This document shows positions 24,067 to 32,433 of a stretch of 64,000 nucleotides of DNA, one piece after another. Source of the DNA: Mycobacterium sp. GTDB taxonomy: Bacteria; Actinomycetota; Actinomycetes; Mycobacteriales; Mycobacteriaceae. The position numbers and the translations under genes were made by a program. Every line of letters begins with the position of its first letter. Position 1 is the stretch's first letter. The notes below the pieces were generated by a model. It made no database searches. It saw nothing but the letters and a program-made list of their open reading frames with translations, and had not been told where the DNA came from. The stretch covers positions 1 to 64,000 of the forward strand of contig JAKFVT010000061.1 of assembly GCA_021732005.1 (NCBI GenBank). The letters are read 5' to 3'.

Positions 24067-25073
24067 GAGATCTTCAGCGCGATCTTGCCGACGTGTTCGC
24101 CGGCCTGTAACACGCGGACGGCTTCACCCACCTCGGTCCAGTCGAAGACATGACTGATGTGTGGCCTGATCCTGGCGGTGGTGATGAGTTCGCAGAGTTC
24201 GACGAAGCTGAGCACGCTGCCGACGGTGATGCCGATGACCCGAATGTTGTTGAGCATCACCTCGGCAACCGGGATGGGCGCGGCGTCGAACCCCGTGAGC
24301 ACACCGATCACCGCGACGGTGCCACCCATCCGGGCGGCGCGCACCGAGTGGGCCAGCGTCTCCGGGCCGCCGAGATCGACTACCAGATCCGCGCCGCGCC
24401 CTCCGGTGATGCGCTTGACCTCGTTCTCCCAGTCCGGCGTGTCGCGATAGTTGATGAGATGCGCCGCGCCCAAGGAAGATCCGATCTGGAGCTTCTCATC
24501 GGACGATGAGGTCACGATGACCTCCGCACCGAGCGCGTGCGCGAACTGGACGGCGAACAACGACACTCCGCCGGTGCCCTGCGTGACGACGACGTCGCCG
24601 GGACCGATGCCGGCCTCCAGCAAGGCATTCCACGCGGTTACTCCCGCGCACGGCAGGGTCGCCGCTTCGATGTCACTCAAATGCGTTGGCGTCGCGACCA
24701 GCCCGTCGCTTGCCGCAATGCGGTACTGCTGCAACCAGCCGTCCCCGCTGTCGCCGGGCAGTTCGGCCTTGGCCTGCGGAGTGGGCGGACCGTCGTGCCA
24801 ACCCGGGTGGAAGGCGCTCATCACGCGGTCGCCCACCGAGAAGTCGGTGACGTCGGGCCCGATCGCCACGACCTCGCCCGCGCCGTCGCTCATCGGGACA
24901 CGGGGCCACTCACCCCAGATCAGGCCGGCCAGATTCACCATGTCGTGATAGTTGACGCTCGACGCGTTGACCTTCACCAGCACTTCGCCTGCGCCGGGAT
25001 GTGGCACCGGCCGCTGCTCCGGCTCTGGCGCCACCCCTTGCGCCGTCATCACCATCGCCGTGTAGGTGCTCAT
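24063..25073 (-). CDS. Zinc-independent quinone oxidoreductase-type MDR reductase
   Basis: The 336-residue medium-chain reductase has the N-terminal GroES-like half with VKVNASSVNYHDMVNLAG and MSDGAGEVVAIG, and the nucleotide domain with VTQGTGGVSLFAVQFAHALG (about 160). No structural zinc cysteines are present. It should reduce an enone or quinone with NAD(P)H. I start at the ATG at 25071-25073 (MSTYTAMVMTAQG); the longer frame upstream runs over the acyl-CoA dehydrogenase end. It overlaps both neighbours by 4 bases, forming a tight three-gene unit. Confidence 0.85.
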   Translation of the reverse strand: MSTYTAMVMTAQGVAPEPEQRPVPHPGAGEVLVKVNASSVNYHDMVNLAGLIWGEWPRVPMSDGAGEVVAIGPDVTDFSVGDRVMSAFHPGWHDGPPTPQAKAELPGDSGDGWLQQYRIAASDGLVATPTHLSDIEAATLPCAGVTAWNALLEAGIGPGDVVVTQGTGGVSLFAVQFAHALGAEVIVTSSSDEKLQIGSSLGAAHLINYRDTPDWENEVKRITGGRGADLVVDLGGPETLAHSVRAARMGGTVAVIGVLTGFDAAPIPVAEVMLNNIRVIGITVGSVLSFVELCELITTARIRPHISHVFDWTEVGEAVRVLQAGEHVGKIALKIS

Positions 25074-26365
25074 GCGATTCCCGCTTCCTGCCTCAACTGT
25101 TGCCACTTCTGTTGCGCCGCAGGGCGACGCGACGGCAGATGTTCCGTTGGCCACCCGTCGACCGGTTGGTACTTCTTGAGTACATGCCGGGCCAGCACCG
25201 ACTTGTGCAGCTCGTCAGGGCCGTCGCCGATCGACCCGAACCGGGTGATCCGGTACCACTGCTCGACGGGCAGGTCACCGGAGTACCCCAACGCTCCGCA
25301 AACCTGAATCGTGCGGTCGAGCACCGCGAGCACGACCTTCGACACGTGTGCCTTGACCATGCCAAGGTCGGCGCGCACCGCACTGGCCCCCAGCCGATCC
25401 ATCTTCCAGGCGGTGTGGAACGTCAACAACCGAGCGGCCTGAATTTCAGTGTGCGACAACGCGATGTAGTCCTGAACCATCTGATGCTCACCGAGCAGGC
25501 GCCCGTGCGACTGCCGCGATACGGCGCGCTCCCCCATGATGTCCAGTGCGCGTTGCGCCTGCCCGAGCCAGCGCATGGCGTGGTGGATCCGTCCACCACC
25601 GAGGCGCTGCTGGGCCAGCAGGAAACCCGCGCCCCGCTGCCCGATCAGATGATCCGCCGGTACCCGGCAGTCCCGGAACACCACCTCGGCATGGTTACCG
25701 CGCCGGCCATACTCCGGGTCGGCGTGCGCCATAGTGGGAATCTCCCGGACGATCTCGAGTCCGGGCGTATCGGCCGACACCACGAAGATCGACGCGTGGC
25801 GGTGCGGCCGCTTGTCGGGGTCGGTCTCGGCCACCACCAGGATGATGTCGGCGCACGACGCGTTGGTGGTGAACCACTTGTGGCCGTTGATGATCCAGCT
25901 GTCGCCGTCGGCCACAGCCGACGTCGCGATGACGGTGGGATCTGCGCCGGCCAGGAACGGCTCCGTCAGTGCGAAGGCACTGGAAATCTCACCGCGCAGA
26001 TTCGGGAACAGCCAGCGTTGCTTCTGCGCTTCGTCGGCACCGTGGGCGAGCAACTCCATATTGCCGCTGTCCGGGGCCTGCACACCGAACAGTTCCATCG
26101 ACATCATGCAGCGGCCGATGATCTCCGACATCAGGGCCAGTTTCAGTTGTCCGCCGCCGGTACCGCCGAGGGTGGGATCGAGGAACATCCCCCAGAGCCC
26201 CTGCGCTTTGACCCGCTCCTGCAGATGACGCTTGACCGCCTGCCATTCCGCGGCAGGCAGCTCGGACAGGATCGGCTCGAGCGGGATCACATCGGCATCG
26301 ATGAACTCCCGCATCCACGCCAGCTGCTCGGCGAACTCGGGGTCGGTTTCGAAATCCCACGCCAT
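25070..26365 (-). CDS. Acyl-CoA dehydrogenase (ACAD10/11-like)
   Basis: The 431-residue flavoprotein has the three-part ACAD layout: N-terminal helices, a middle beta domain with FALTEPFLAGADPTVIATSA (about 133) and INGHKWFTTNAS (about 159), and a C-terminal helical domain with QVCGALGYSGDLPVEQWYR and FGSIGDGPDELHKS. Sequence style and the adjacent APH-like kinase point to the ACAD10/11 branch, which in eukaryotes eliminates phosphate from phosphorylated 4-hydroxyacyl-CoA. It leads the minus-strand unit, and an inverted repeat lies 22 bases upstream. Confidence 0.87.
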   Translation of the reverse strand: MAWDFETDPEFAEQLAWMREFIDADVIPLEPILSELPAAEWQAVKRHLQERVKAQGLWGMFLDPTLGGTGGGQLKLALMSEIIGRCMMSMELFGVQAPDSGNMELLAHGADEAQKQRWLFPNLRGEISSAFALTEPFLAGADPTVIATSAVADGDSWIINGHKWFTTNASCADIILVVAETDPDKRPHRHASIFVVSADTPGLEIVREIPTMAHADPEYGRRGNHAEVVFRDCRVPADHLIGQRGAGFLLAQQRLGGGRIHHAMRWLGQAQRALDIMGERAVSRQSHGRLLGEHQMVQDYIALSHTEIQAARLLTFHTAWKMDRLGASAVRADLGMVKAHVSKVVLAVLDRTIQVCGALGYSGDLPVEQWYRITRFGSIGDGPDELHKSVLARHVLKKYQPVDGWPTEHLPSRRPAAQQKWQQLRQEAGIA

Positions 26366-26386
26366 GACAGCCCTTCCGCCGGGTCA

Positions 26387-26412
26387 GATCACAGTGTAAT
26401 CATGGTGTGATC
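26387..26412. promoter_or_regulatory. Inverted repeat in divergent promoter of the ACAD locus
   Basis: GATCACA at 26387-26393 faces TGTGATC at 26406-26412, a perfect 7-base inverted repeat with a 12-base spacer. It lies 22 bases upstream of the acyl-CoA dehydrogenase start and 30 bases upstream of the plus-strand reductase. Candidate operator for the TetR regulator of the locus. Confidence 0.5.
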
Positions 26413-26441
26413 GTCGAGCGCAACGCCGCGGAGGTCGACCG

Positions 26442-27437
26442 ATGAGAGCTTGGCAGGTGCACGGCCCCGGCGAACCCGAGGCCGTCTTACGGTTGGTGGA
26501 GCGCGAGGTGCCCGACGTTGGGCCCGGTCAGGTTCGGGTCCGCGTCGCGGCGGCCGGAATCGGCCTGCCCGACGTCCTGATGTGCCGCGGCACCTACCCG
26601 CTCACCCCTGCCGTGCCCTTCACCCCCGGGCAGGAGCTGGCGGGTGTGGTCACGGCGGTCGGTCCCGGGGTCGACGTCCCGATCGGCACCCGGGTCATGG
26701 GAGTCAGCGATTTCATGAACGGCAACGGCTCGTTCGCCGAGGAAGCGCTGGCGCTGGCGACGTCGATCGTCCCGGCACCCGCGGCTCTCGACGACTGCGC
26801 CGCCGCCGGCTTCTGGATCCCCAATGTCACCGCGTGGACCGGCCTGGTCGATCGCGGGCAGCTGCGTGCCGGGCAGCGTCTGGCGGTGCTCGGCGCGGCC
26901 GGCGGCAGCGGCATCGCGGCCGTCCAACTCGGTAAGGCATTGGGAGCCACAGTGTTTGCGGTGGTCGGCGACCAGAGTCGTGCCGAATTCTGCCGGTCGT
27001 TCGGGGCTGACCACGTCGTGGTGGCCAGAGACGACGCAGACGACGACGGGCGTCCCCTGGCCCAGGCCCTGCGGGAAGTCACCGACTGGCAGGGCGTCGA
27101 CATGATCTTCGACCCGGTCGGCGGGGCTCAGGGCACCAATGCGATGGCCGCGCTGGCCCGCGACGGCCGACACCTCGCCGTCGGTTTCGCCAGCGGCAGC
27201 TGGTCGACGGTCGACGTCCAGATGATGGCGGTCACCAACACCTCACTGGTGGGTGTTCTCGCAGCCCCGGAGTCCCGCGAACACACCGAGAACGTGCTGC
27301 GCAGTCTCACCGACCTCCTCGACCGCGGCGCCATCGGAGACACCGTCGGCAAGCGGTGGGCTTTCGCCGACGCTGCCGTCGCGCTCACGCACGTTGCGGA
27401 CCGCAGCCAACCCGGCAAGTGCGTCCTTGCCCTGTGA
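26442..27437 (+). CDS. NADPH:quinone oxidoreductase-type MDR protein
   Basis: The 331-residue protein has the MDR reductase pattern: MRAWQVHGPGEPEAVLRL, TPGQELAGVVTAVGPG (about 63-78), the nucleotide motif LGAAGGSGIAAVQLGKALGA (about 149) and VDMIFDPVGG (about 219). Zinc ligands are absent. It should reduce an enoyl or quinone substrate with NADPH; close relatives include zeta-crystallin-type and acryloyl-CoA reductases. It is divergent from the acyl-CoA dehydrogenase and shares its promoter region, so it likely belongs to the same pathway. Confidence 0.85.
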   Translation: MRAWQVHGPGEPEAVLRLVEREVPDVGPGQVRVRVAAAGIGLPDVLMCRGTYPLTPAVPFTPGQELAGVVTAVGPGVDVPIGTRVMGVSDFMNGNGSFAEEALALATSIVPAPAALDDCAAAGFWIPNVTAWTGLVDRGQLRAGQRLAVLGAAGGSGIAAVQLGKALGATVFAVVGDQSRAEFCRSFGADHVVVARDDADDDGRPLAQALREVTDWQGVDMIFDPVGGAQGTNAMAALARDGRHLAVGFASGSWSTVDVQMMAVTNTSLVGVLAAPESREHTENVLRSLTDLLDRGAIGDTVGKRWAFADAAVALTHVADRSQPGKCVLAL

Positions 27438-27446
27438 GCACAGCGG

Positions 27447-28262
27447 TCAGGCCAGGGCAGCCCGTTCGACGTCGAGCAGTTGCTCGCCGCGCCGTTCCTC
27501 GTCATAGGCTTCGCGGCCGCCGCGCAGGCCGAACAGCCGCTTGGACACCAACAGATAGATGACCGCGGCCACGTTGATGACGAATGCTCCCGCTCGGGTG
27601 AACGTGACCCCCTTGACCAGGAGGTCGTAGACCTCCAGAGGCAGGAAGATCGACGTTGCGATCACGGCGAAGTACTCGCCCCAGCGCGCCAGCAGCCACA
27701 AACCGACGCCCTCGATCAGCTCCAGCAGGGCGTAGACGAGCAGCGCGATGAACACCAGCATCAGCGTGCTGGGTTTGGTGGCCAGCGCCTTCTCCAGCTC
27801 GTGAACGGCGGTCATCTGGTCGACTCTGATTCCCGAGGCCCGGAGCAATGGAAGGTCGCGTTCGACTGCGGCCTGGATCGAGCCCCGTGCGCCACGGAAC
27901 TGCCACACCGCCCACGCGGCGAGCACGATCAGCAGCGCCCGGAACCATCGCTCCACCGCCAGCGCCCGCACGATGATCGCCTGCCGCAACGCGCTGCCGC
28001 GAAGGATCAGCGGGGCGTGGTCGGCGGGGCCGCGGCCATGGGGAGGTCCGACGACGAACTCCCCGCACCGCAGGCACCGCCACACTTCGCCGAGGCCGGT
28101 CGTCCCGCTCAACCGCTCGGCGAGGGCGGCATCGTCAGGTGCGTAGGTGACGTGTCCCCGCCGCGCGCAGGTGAACAGTTCCCAGCGGTTGATGCCGCGG
28201 GGCGAGTTCGCAGCCGTGCGCTGCTCCTTCGAGGTCGCCATCGATCCATCATGTCGCGTCAC
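27447..28262 (-). CDS. DUF2127 membrane protein
   Basis: The 271-residue protein starts with a soluble part holding two CxxC-like pairs (FTCARRGH and RCLRCGEFVVG), then three or four membrane helices: FRALLIVLAAWAVWQFRG (about 106), TLMLVFIALLVYALLELIEG (about 163), YFAVIATSIFLPLEVYDL and AGAFVINVAAVIYLLVSKRLF. The C-terminus is charged. This layout fits DUF2127, whose function is unknown. The ATG at 28241 (MATSKEQRT) is an alternative start. It converges with the reductase gene 9 bases away. Confidence 0.78.
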   Translation of the reverse strand: MTRHDGSMATSKEQRTAANSPRGINRWELFTCARRGHVTYAPDDAALAERLSGTTGLGEVWRCLRCGEFVVGPPHGRGPADHAPLILRGSALRQAIIVRALAVERWFRALLIVLAAWAVWQFRGARGSIQAAVERDLPLLRASGIRVDQMTAVHELEKALATKPSTLMLVFIALLVYALLELIEGVGLWLLARWGEYFAVIATSIFLPLEVYDLLVKGVTFTRAGAFVINVAAVIYLLVSKRLFGLRGGREAYDEERRGEQLLDVERAALA

Positions 28263-28462
28263 GATGTCAACTACCTGGGGCTGTCACGATCGGAGCGAAC
28301 TTCGCGCGTAACCGCTCCCCAAAGACGTCGACTTAGCTTAATATTCGCTGAGAAAGCAAACGGGTGCGCGGCCGCATCTGCGGTTTGGCACCCACATCGG
28401 GGGGTTTGCCTGAAGTCCGCCGACTTCATCGGCAACAGATGACGCACGAAGGCGGTACTTTC

Positions 28463-30211
28463 ATGGCAAATGTCCAGCGTGGCGCACGAGCTGGTGCGGC
28501 CGCCCTCGCATTGGGACTGTCTCTGGCGTGGCCGACCGTCGCCATTGCCAGCGCCGACAGCCCCGACCAGGATTCATCCTCGGCATCGGCCGGTCCGGCA
28601 AAGGCCAGTAGTGGGACCGCGCGATCGGCCCGCACGGCCAAGCCCAGCCAGGACAGCGCCGCGTCGTCGTCGTCGAAGACGCCGTCTACCGCCGCCGGCA
28701 GCACCCGCAAGCCCACGTCAGCGGCGCGCGTCCACGTCAGCACCCCCGCCGCGACCACCGTCGAGAAGCCCAATGCGCAGTCCAGCCGCTCGGTTTCCGA
28801 TGCCACGTCCGTCCCGAGCACCGAGAGCACCACGGCGCAGACGACCGACAACCAGCAGCCGACCACGATCTCTGCCACCCAGGCGGTTACCGCCACCCCG
28901 GTCGCCGCCGCAACGACGACGACCACGACCACGATCACCGCCTTCCGCGTGCCCTCGGCCAACGCCTCGCCCACCGACGTGTTGACCGGTCTGGTCGGCT
29001 CGGTGCAGGGACTCTTCGAAGGCGCGGCCCTGTTGGTGCGCCGCACGTTCTTCAACGAGGCACCGAAGGTGGCTCCGGTTCAGCTCACCGGTGAGGTCAC
29101 CGGGCCCATCACCGGCAAGGTCGGCGCAACCGATCCGGAAGGCGACCGCCTCGTCTACAAGGTCACCCAGCAAGGCCACTACGGCACCGTCGCCGTCGAC
29201 GCCGCGGGGAACTACACCTACACCCCGAACGACCCGGGCGCCAATATCGTCGACTCCTTCGTCGTCTCGGCCACCGACACCGGGCCGCACATCAACCTGC
29301 TCAACTGGTTCCGGACCTCCAGCACCTATGCGGCCGGCGCGATCTACCAGGAGCCCGCCGGCACCCCGAAGATCACGTACACCTTCACCTACGGGAACGG
29401 ATCGCAGTTCTGGTCGAGCGCAGCGCGCGCCGAGTTGGCGGCGACCGCCATCTACCTGTCGAGCTATTTCGAGCCGCAGCACAACGTCACCGTCACGTAT
29501 GCGGTCACCGGCCAGTACTCGCTGGCGGGTGCGACGCTTGCATCGGCAGGCAGCGACCTGATCAATGACAATGCCGGCTTCTACGACACCGTGGTGCAGA
29601 ACAAGATCCTCACCGGCGTCGATTCCAACGGGTCGGCCGCCGACGGCACGATCGACTGGAACTTCGGCTACGGCTGGGGCTACTTCGCCACGGTTCCCGC
29701 GGGAAGCTACGACTTCCAGTCCACCGCGATGCACGAGCTGCTTCACACCTACGGCTTCCTGTCGGTTGTCGACAGCGCCGCCTCCGGCAACAACGCGGGG
29801 CCGAATTGGACCACCTTCGACAGCCACATGGTCGACAAGAACGGGAACTCGGTGTTCAACGGCACGACGTTCAACACCGCCTACAACTCGAATCTGACCG
29901 GCGGCGTCAGCAACGGCATGTACTTCGGCGGCGCCAACGCGATGGCGGCCAACGGCGGGAACCCGGTTCCGCTGTACAGCCCGAACCCGTGGGAGTCCGG
30001 CAGCTCGATGTCGCACCTGAATGACGACTTCTACACCGGCGCCAACGAGAAGCTGATGAACGCCTCATCCGACACCGGGCTGGGCGTCCGGACGTTGAGC
30101 ACCATCGAGATCGGCATCATGAAGGACCTCGGCTACACGATGGTGTCGTCGTCCCCGACCGTCGCAGTGCTCTTCATCGGCCTGATGCTCATCCGCCGCC
30201 GGCGGCAGTAG
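28463..30211 (+). CDS. Surface metalloprotease with cadherin-like repeat and C-terminal anchor
   Basis: The 582-residue protein has a signal peptide (residues 1-30, ending ATVAIASADS-like), a long Ser/Thr/Ala/Pro-rich stretch (about 31-160), a cadherin/VCBS-like domain (about 205-275, with GKVGATDPEGDRLVYKV and GNYTYTPND) and a zinc metalloprotease domain. The active site is HELLH at 424-428 followed by TYGF, and SSMSHLND later supplies a likely Met-turn and third ligand. The C-terminus ends in a hydrophobic segment VAVLFIGLMLI plus RRRRQ, like a sortase-independent wall or membrane anchor. I chose the ATG at 28463 because it opens the signal peptide. Substrate unknown. Confidence 0.75.
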   Translation: MANVQRGARAGAAALALGLSLAWPTVAIASADSPDQDSSSASAGPAKASSGTARSARTAKPSQDSAASSSSKTPSTAAGSTRKPTSAARVHVSTPAATTVEKPNAQSSRSVSDATSVPSTESTTAQTTDNQQPTTISATQAVTATPVAAATTTTTTTITAFRVPSANASPTDVLTGLVGSVQGLFEGAALLVRRTFFNEAPKVAPVQLTGEVTGPITGKVGATDPEGDRLVYKVTQQGHYGTVAVDAAGNYTYTPNDPGANIVDSFVVSATDTGPHINLLNWFRTSSTYAAGAIYQEPAGTPKITYTFTYGNGSQFWSSAARAELAATAIYLSSYFEPQHNVTVTYAVTGQYSLAGATLASAGSDLINDNAGFYDTVVQNKILTGVDSNGSAADGTIDWNFGYGWGYFATVPAGSYDFQSTAMHELLHTYGFLSVVDSAASGNNAGPNWTTFDSHMVDKNGNSVFNGTTFNTAYNSNLTGGVSNGMYFGGANAMAANGGNPVPLYSPNPWESGSSMSHLNDDFYTGANEKLMNASSDTGLGVRTLSTIEIGIMKDLGYTMVSSSPTVAVLFIGLMLIRRRRQ

Positions 30212-30223
30212 CAAGCCGAAAGG

Positions 30224-30628
30224 TCAGTTGCTGCCCGGGCAGGAGATTGTGAGGAACACGGTCGTGTTGGCGGGCGGGTGATCCCCCTGCAGGCCGTCGA
30301 CACTGGTGATCTTGCACTCCGACAGCGGGCGGTCACTGCCGCTTCCGGCGGAGAAGTTGTACTGGACGTTGTAGCCCTGACTCTGCAGCGCCAGCATGCC
30401 ATCCGCAGCGTTCTGATTTTGGTTGAAGGCGCGCGGCGGCATCTGAATGACGCCCTTCTCGGTGGGGGAAGGGGCCGGCTTGCTGGTCGAGGCGCTACTC
30501 GAGGTGGTGGACGACGGGCCCTCCTTGGACGACTGGCCGCAGCCCGCTGAAAGACCGGCTACCGCAATTACTGCCAGAAAGCCGCCCGCCAGCGTGAGCT
30601 GACGAGACATCGTGACCGACCGATTCAT
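30224..30628 (-). CDS. Lipoprotein with PASTA-like domain
   Basis: The 134-residue protein begins MNRSVTMSRQLTLAGGFLAV and has the lipobox LSAGC near residue 30, so it is an exported lipoprotein. A Ser/Thr/Pro linker follows. The folded part (about 60-134) resembles a single PASTA-type domain: QMPPRAFNQNQNAADGMLAL, a conserved cysteine pair (SECK and ISCPG) and TVFLTISCP at the end. Nearby ATGs at 30643 and 30610 are also possible. It ends 12 bases from the convergent metalloprotease stop. Function not known. Confidence 0.72.
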   Translation of the reverse strand: MNRSVTMSRQLTLAGGFLAVIAVAGLSAGCGQSSKEGPSSTTSSSASTSKPAPSPTEKGVIQMPPRAFNQNQNAADGMLALQSQGYNVQYNFSAGSGSDRPLSECKITSVDGLQGDHPPANTTVFLTISCPGSN

Positions 30629-30799
30629 GCCGTGCTTGACCATGCCGCAAAACTTATCGGCCTGCGCCGAACCGTCCAACCCGATCAACCCGTTCCGGAG
30701 CTCGTGTCAGAAGATGTTCGCCCGCACGCAACCTTCCCGACACCACCATCCGATCGCGCCGCCGCTGATAGTCTCCGACGAATCGGGGGTGCGGCGACG

Positions 30800-32431
30800 A
30801 TGCCCATTGGGTCAATCCGGACACGAAGCGCCAGTCGGGCGAAGTGGATCTCGCTCGTCGCTGTCGCCGCGACCCTTGTCGCCCTTGCGTATTCGGTCAC
30901 GCCGCCCGCCCGGACACCAGCACTCTCCGGCGCCATCACCGGTCCGTACGCGTCGCTGCTGTCGGCATCCACCGACCTGGGTCCATCCGGCGCCACTCGG
31001 GTCCAGCTGGTTGCCGGGCTCCGAGACGATTCCCGACCCGCAGCGCTGATCGGCTGGGCGCAGCAGCACGGGTTGTCGGTGCGCTGGCGCCCCGGTGACC
31101 GCTGGGCCACGTTGACCGGCGCGGCCCCCGCGGTCGGCCTCGCGCTGGCCGTCGATGTGCGCGACTTTCACGGCCGCGCCGGCCAGGTGTTCTATGCCTC
31201 GCGGCAGCAGCCGGCCGTCCCCGCGCCCATCGTCGGCGATGTGACCGAGCTCGGCCGCATCCTCGGATACGTTCCGCACAACGAATCGGTGCCGTTCATC
31301 GTGCCGCTGGACGTGCCCGATCAGGGCCTGGGACCCGCCGGGTTGCTCCGCACCTACAACGCTGCGCCGCTGCGGGAAAGCGGGTACAGCGGTCAGGGTT
31401 CGACGGTTCTGGTGTTCGCCTTCGACGGGTTCGACCAAGAAGACCTCGACATGTTCGCGTCCGCTTTCGACCTGCCCAAGTTCACCCCAGAACTGCTGGG
31501 CGACATGCCATCTCAGCGTAGCGGCGAAGCGACCATGGACCTGGAGGCCATCCATGCCGTGGCCCCCGACGCCAAGACGGTATTGGTCAACGCCCGCGGC
31601 ACCGTGTCCGGCGACGCCACCTATCAGAAGATCGGCGCCTTGATGGAGGAGGCGGACCGCCGTTATCCCGGTGCGATATGGAGCTTCTCGATCGGCTGGG
31701 GATGCGACAAGATCGCGGCCGCAGCCGATCTGATCCCGGCCCGTTCCGCACTGCGGGCCGCACTGCGGCGCGGCACCACCGCGTTCAACGCCAGCGGCGA
31801 CCTCGCCGGGCTGGAGTGCAAGGGCGGCCACAACTGGTCCTCGCCACCGTCACCCGACGACGTCGGCCTGGATTCGGTGGCCTCCCTGCCGGAGATGACC
31901 GATGTCGGCGGTACCACGCTGTCCACCGACGCCGACGGGCGTTGGCTGGCCGAACAGTCCTGGTTCGCACCCGCGATCTCCCACGGCACGGGCGGCGGAG
32001 TGTCCAACTTGTTCGAGCGCCCGCCCTGGCAGACGGAGCTTCGCGTGGCAGCCCCGCCCGGGCGGCGGCTCACCCCGGACATCGCGGCGGTCGCTGACCC
32101 GTACACCGGTGTCCGCATCGTCTTCCGGCGCCAGCACGTCATGGGTGGCGGCACGTCCCTCGCCGCGCCGATCTGGGCCGGGATGACCGCGCTCATGAAC
32201 GACTATCTACGGCGCAACGGAGGCGGCCCCATCGGTGACCTGAACCCGCTGCTGTATGAGATAGCCCAGGGTGCAAGGCTTCCCGCGTTCCGTGACGTCA
32301 CTCTGGGCGGTAATGCCGTCGACGACGCCGGCCCCGGCTACGACCTCGTAACCGGCCTGGGGACTCCGGATCTCGACCATCTGGCACGCGACATTCTGGC
32401 GCTGCAGAAATGCGGTGTCGGATGCGGGTAA
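30800..32431 (+). CDS. Sedolisin (S53) family serine-carboxyl protease
   Basis: The 543-residue protein has one N-terminal membrane or signal segment (about 15-35), a pro-domain (about 50-190) and an S53 catalytic domain. The catalytic set is visible: Glu243 and Asp247 in GEATMDLEAIHAVAP, Asp334 in ASGDLAG and Ser453 in GGGTSLAAP. The C-terminal DVTLGGN-DDAGPGYDLVTGLG segment is the family's calcium site. It should be an exported acid endopeptidase activated by propeptide removal. The ATG at 30800 was chosen; longer upstream reading is not protein-like. Its stop overlaps the possible starts of the next gene. Confidence 0.86.
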   Translation: MPIGSIRTRSASRAKWISLVAVAATLVALAYSVTPPARTPALSGAITGPYASLLSASTDLGPSGATRVQLVAGLRDDSRPAALIGWAQQHGLSVRWRPGDRWATLTGAAPAVGLALAVDVRDFHGRAGQVFYASRQQPAVPAPIVGDVTELGRILGYVPHNESVPFIVPLDVPDQGLGPAGLLRTYNAAPLRESGYSGQGSTVLVFAFDGFDQEDLDMFASAFDLPKFTPELLGDMPSQRSGEATMDLEAIHAVAPDAKTVLVNARGTVSGDATYQKIGALMEEADRRYPGAIWSFSIGWGCDKIAAAADLIPARSALRAALRRGTTAFNASGDLAGLECKGGHNWSSPPSPDDVGLDSVASLPEMTDVGGTTLSTDADGRWLAEQSWFAPAISHGTGGGVSNLFERPPWQTELRVAAPPGRRLTPDIAAVADPYTGVRIVFRRQHVMGGGTSLAAPIWAGMTALMNDYLRRNGGGPIGDLNPLLYEIAQGARLPAFRDVTLGGNAVDDAGPGYDLVTGLGTPDLDHLARDILALQKCGVGCG

Positions 32432-32433
32432 GC

